Assembly (NCBI GenBank): GCA_015075725.1
Contig: JABTTV010000001.1
Location: 682,001-746,000, forward strand
Direction of reading: 5' to 3'
DNA from: Anaerolineales bacterium
Lineage (GTDB): Bacteria > Chloroflexota > Anaerolineae > Anaerolineales > Villigracilaceae
Length of the DNA stretch: 64,000 bases
Made by a program: the position numbers and the translations under genes. Position 1 is the stretch's first letter; every line of letters starts with the position of its first letter. Positions 60,402 through 64,000 of this stretch are shown piece after piece. Below the pieces are notes generated by a model. The model ran no database searches. It was given only the letters and a program-made list of their open reading frames with translations, and was not told where the DNA came from.

Positions 60402-63400
60402 ATGACTGAAGACGATAACGACAAACTTAAACGATTACTGCGTTCGGAAGATGAAACCCGGAAGGATTTGGATCCCGCGCCTCCCCCCGGCGGGACGACC
60501 GCTTCACGCAAAAAGACGGGGAATACCACACCGATTCTGAATCTTCCCGATCTCGACGAAAACAACATGCCGCTCCCAAAGCGGGTGGATGAAGTGGATG
60601 TGGAAGGCACGCGCGTCACGAATGCCGCCTACGAATCTGCAAAAGAAACAAAACCGCCCAGGAAGGCACAGGTCCAGAATCAACGCCCTGCCTATCGACT
60701 GCCGGAAAATCAAAGCCCGCCCCGCGCGCATCAAAATCAATATCAAAGGGCTCCGCTGAGTCCCACATTTGCCGACCGTATGGCGCTATTCTTCGGCTCG
60801 ATCGGCTCTTCCCTGCGCGGCAACAAGGGATGTCTGGTCCGTGTATTGGTCGTTTCCTTCTTCGCAATTGTGATTCTCGGCCTATGTGCCGGCTCGATCC
60901 TGGTCTACCAATACGCCCGGATCGCCAGCACTTTACCCGACGTCAGCGATCTGAAGAACCGCACATCGCAATTCCAGACCACGCGCATCCTCGACCGCAA
61001 TGGACAGGTGCTGTTCGAGCTTCTCGACCCGAATGCCGGGCGGCGCAATTACATCCCGCTCAGTGAAATTTCCCCGAACCTGGTCGCGGCGACCATCGCC
61101 ACAGAAGACAAGGACTTCTACGACAATCCCGGTTTCGATCCCATCGCGATCACCCGCGCCTTGTGGGTGAACTACGTCACCCAGGGCGAGGGCGGCGGCG
61201 CTTCCACGATCACGCAACAATTGGCGCGCGCGCTCCTGCTCTCTCCCGAAGAACGCGCCCAGCGCACCGTCGAACGCAAGACGCGTGAGATCATTCTCGC
61301 CGCGGAAATCACCCGCCGTTATTCCAAGGATGAAATCCTCGAACTGTATCTGAACGAAATCTATTACGGCAACCTCGCCTACGGAATCGAAGCCGCGGCA
61401 AACACCTACTTTAACAAATCCGCCAAGGACTTGACTCTCGGCGAATCCGCCTTCCTCGCCGGTTTACCGCAATCCCCCGCCGTTTACGACATTTACACCG
61501 ATCCCGAAACGACGCTGACTCGCCAGCAGCAGGTCCTCGTCCTGATGTTCGAATTGAGTCAGGTACAAGGCTGCATCGAGGTCAGCAACAGCGAAGAGCG
61601 CGTGTGCGTGGACCCGATCGCTGCGACCGAAGCCGCCAATCAAATAAAGAACTACCCGTTCATTCCGCCGGTCTTTGGTGATGCGAAGTATCCTCATTGG
61701 GTCAATTTCGTCCGCGCCGAGCTGGAGAAACTATACGACGCGCAGACCATTTATCGCTCCGGTTTCGTTGTTTACACCACGCTCGATCCCGTGCTTCAAG
61801 ATCAAGCTCAGCAATTGGTGACGGGTCAAGTCGCAAAGATGGTGGAGAGTAACGCAAAGAACGGCGCACTGGTCTCCATGCAGCCTTCGACCGGCCAGAT
61901 CTTCGCCATGGTCGGTTCGCCCGATTTCACCAACGCCGCCATCTCCGGCCAGATCAACATGGCAATCAGCCCCACACGCCAGCCGGGGTCTTCCATCAAA
62001 CCGATCACGTACGTTGCCGCGTTCGAAAAGGGCTGGACGCCCTCCACCTGGATCTGGGATGTTCCCTCTCAATTTCCCGATGGAGCCAATCCACCCTATG
62101 AACCGCGGAACTACGATGGAAAATTTCACGGCGGTATGACAGTAAGGATCGCGCTTGCGAATTCCTTCAATATCCCTGCGGTCAAGACGCTTGAGTTCGT
62201 CGGCATTTACGACGATCCCAACACGCCCGAAAAGGACGGCATGATCGCCATGGCCGAACGCCTCGGCATCACTTCCTTCACGCGGGATGATTACGGATTG
62301 TCGCTTACGCTGGGCGGGGGCGATGTCAGCTTGATCGACATGACAAGCGCGTATTCCGTTTTTGCGAACAGCGGCAAAAAGATTTCCCCTGTTGCGATCC
62401 TCAAGATCACGACTTTCGACGGCGAAGTTGTTTATGAACATAAAACGCCGGAAGGTGAGCAGGTCATCAGCGCCGAACACGCCTATCTGATTTCATCCAT
62501 CCTTTCCGATAATCAGGCGCGTTCGCTCATGTTCGGGCCGAACTCTGCATTGAACCTTTCCTTCCAGGTCGCCGCCAAAACCGGCACAACCAACGACATC
62601 CGCGATAACTGGACTCTAGGCTACACCCCCGACCTCGTCACTGGCGTGTGGATCGGCAATGCGGATTACACTCCAATGGTCAGTTCATCCGGCTTAAGCG
62701 GCGCGGCGCCCATCTGGTCCCAGTTCATGGAATTTGCCGTGCCCTATCTCACCAACGGCTCCCCAACCCCGTTCAGCCGCCCTGCCGGCATCGTCGATAA
62801 AGTTGTCTGCCGCCTCGGCGGGACAGAGCCTTCCAATTTATGTCAATCCGAATACACGGAAATCTTCGCTTCTAATCAATTGCCGCTTCCACACGGGCAG
62901 GACCTTGCCCGCCGCGTCCGCATCGATCTATGGACCGGTTTTGAAGCGTCCGAGGCGTGCGATGGTCCTTCGGACGAACAAGTGGTCCTGAATGTAAAAG
63001 ATCCCTGGGCGCGCAAATGGTTCGAAACCGGAGATGGGAAGAGGTGGCTCGCAAGCAACGATCTTCCCGAAGACCCCTATTACGCGCCCGAACGTGAATG
63101 TCAGGAAGGCGACCCCCAGCCAGAGATCGAACTGGTTTTCAACGACGGGCAGGTCATCTCCAATCCGGTTTTGGAAGTGAAAGGCACTGCGAGCTCTGAT
63201 GAAGGCTTCAAAGGCTGGAGGTTGGAATTTGGCATCGGTGAGAATCCCGGTAACTGGAACCTGCTTGCCGAAAGCGATAAACCCGTGGAGGATGGAGTCT
63301 TCACCGTTTGGAATCTGACCGGCACACCAAACGGGATCATCGTTCTGCATTTGACCCTCATCGGTGAACACGCCGAGGTGGACAGGCGCGTCCGACTCAA

Positions 63401-63548
63401 CCTCAGCCTGCCGGTTCCCACCTTGCCTACTTCCACACCGACAATGACTCCCACAGAAACCCCGACGCAGGTCATCATTCCGCCCACCGACACGCCAACA
63501 CTGACGCCATTTCCGACCGATACCCCAACTGAAACACCGACGCCATAG
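60402..63548 (+). CDS. Class A penicillin-binding protein (PBP1A-like)
   Basis: 1048 residues. A long cytoplasmic N-terminus (1-143, Pro/Asn/Gln-rich), one TM helix (about 144-172), GT51 transglycosylase with catalytic E235 (ATEDKDFYDNPG) and GGASTITQQLARALLLS, then KTREIILAAEI and LNEIYYGNLAYGIEAAA. Transpeptidase: S530-S-I-K533, SFN (second motif) and K726-T-G. The C-terminus adds an Ig-like domain (about 905-1010) and a Thr/Pro-rich tail. Polymerises and cross-links peptidoglycan outside the membrane. EDKxF ends in DNPG rather than the common HxG. Confidence 0.95.
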   Translation: MTEDDNDKLKRLLRSEDETRKDLDPAPPPGGTTASRKKTGNTTPILNLPDLDENNMPLPKRVDEVDVEGTRVTNAAYESAKETKPPRKAQVQNQRPAYRLPENQSPPRAHQNQYQRAPLSPTFADRMALFFGSIGSSLRGNKGCLVRVLVVSFFAIVILGLCAGSILVYQYARIASTLPDVSDLKNRTSQFQTTRILDRNGQVLFELLDPNAGRRNYIPLSEISPNLVAATIATEDKDFYDNPGFDPIAITRALWVNYVTQGEGGGASTITQQLARALLLSPEERAQRTVERKTREIILAAEITRRYSKDEILELYLNEIYYGNLAYGIEAAANTYFNKSAKDLTLGESAFLAGLPQSPAVYDIYTDPETTLTRQQQVLVLMFELSQVQGCIEVSNSEERVCVDPIAATEAANQIKNYPFIPPVFGDAKYPHWVNFVRAELEKLYDAQTIYRSGFVVYTTLDPVLQDQAQQLVTGQVAKMVESNAKNGALVSMQPSTGQIFAMVGSPDFTNAAISGQINMAISPTRQPGSSIKPITYVAAFEKGWTPSTWIWDVPSQFPDGANPPYEPRNYDGKFHGGMTVRIALANSFNIPAVKTLEFVGIYDDPNTPEKDGMIAMAERLGITSFTRDDYGLSLTLGGGDVSLIDMTSAYSVFANSGKKISPVAILKITTFDGEVVYEHKTPEGEQVISAEHAYLISSILSDNQARSLMFGPNSALNLSFQVAAKTGTTNDIRDNWTLGYTPDLVTGVWIGNADYTPMVSSSGLSGAAPIWSQFMEFAVPYLTNGSPTPFSRPAGIVDKVVCRLGGTEPSNLCQSEYTEIFASNQLPLPHGQDLARRVRIDLWTGFEASEACDGPSDEQVVLNVKDPWARKWFETGDGKRWLASNDLPEDPYYAPERECQEGDPQPEIELVFNDGQVISNPVLEVKGTASSDEGFKGWRLEFGIGENPGNWNLLAESDKPVEDGVFTVWNLTGTPNGIIVLHLTLIGEHAEVDRRVRLNLSLPVPTLPTSTPTMTPTETPTQVIIPPTDTPTLTPFPTDTPTETPTP

Positions 63549-63634
63549 CATGAGAATTGGATGAAGAAAATGTTTGGGCGGCAGAACCAGATCCAGGTCC
63601 GGGACGAGGCGCAGATTCTTCATTGATCAAGACC

Positions 63635-63663
63635 TTGACTCAAACTCCCTGAATCCATATAAT
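63635..63663 (+). promoter_or_regulatory. Promoter of rpoC
   Basis: TTGACT (63635-63640), 17-nt spacer, TATAAT (63658-63663): close to consensus, about 145 nt upstream of the rpoC GTG. Confidence 0.75.
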
Positions 63664-63692
63664 AGTACTGTTGGATGTAAAAAACGAGATAA

Positions 63693-64000
<308 letters not shown>

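Overview
The window looks like a chromosomal piece of an Anaerolineae-type Chloroflexi bacterium (inference). The support is GC-rich coding sequence, many small lipoproteins with Thr/Pro linkers, glucosylglycerate-type solute genes, tandem c-di-AMP receptors, and many short palindromic repeats between genes. About 55 genes, one tRNA, one tmRNA and one riboswitch can be supported. No CRISPR array, prophage, transposase or rRNA is visible.

Left edge (1-4.2 kb): an AT-rich four-gene minus-strand operon that stands out from the rest. Its order is an XRE repressor, a Cas4/AddB-like Fe-S nuclease, a long prokaryotic Argonaute with a plausible DEDD site, and a small unknown protein. A consensus promoter is overlaid by a perfect 14-bp inverted repeat. 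This is the most likely defence system in the window. A REP-like repeat cluster (4.2-4.5 kb) separates it from housekeeping DNA.

4.5-24 kb: a membrane protein, a Fes-like esterase, a secreted subtilase, three paralogous multi-TM proteins resembling GT-C enzymes with a GT39-like gene among them, a P1 peptidase, an AI-2E transporter, an FHA protein, and an overlapping three-gene signalling operon (REC-MinD-like, Sir2, GAF histidine kinase). ssrA (tmRNA) follows.

24-45 kb: several lipoproteins, dnaK, proC, tRNA-Lys, enoyl-CoA hydratase, a steroid-reductase-like membrane protein, an Rrf2 regulator with two phased operators, urocanase, two tandem lipoprotein phosphodiesterases (the first apparently starting at CTG), an FAD oxidoreductase, an AraC-type/VOC pair, a hydrolase and a GNAT protein.

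45-51 kb: an ion-homeostasis block. A fluoride riboswitch precedes crcB, DUF190, CBS and an ArsB/NhaD antiporter, followed by a CaCA exchanger and NhaA; two c-di-AMP receptors sit at its left edge.

51-60 kb: a glucosylglycerate-type cluster with a Usp-Usp-GpgS fusion, two GT4 enzymes, a GH13 sugar phosphorylase and a GH63-like hydrolase. The window ends with a MaoC dehydratase, a class A PBP and the first 64 codons of rpoC (GTG start), which has its own promoter and structured leader.
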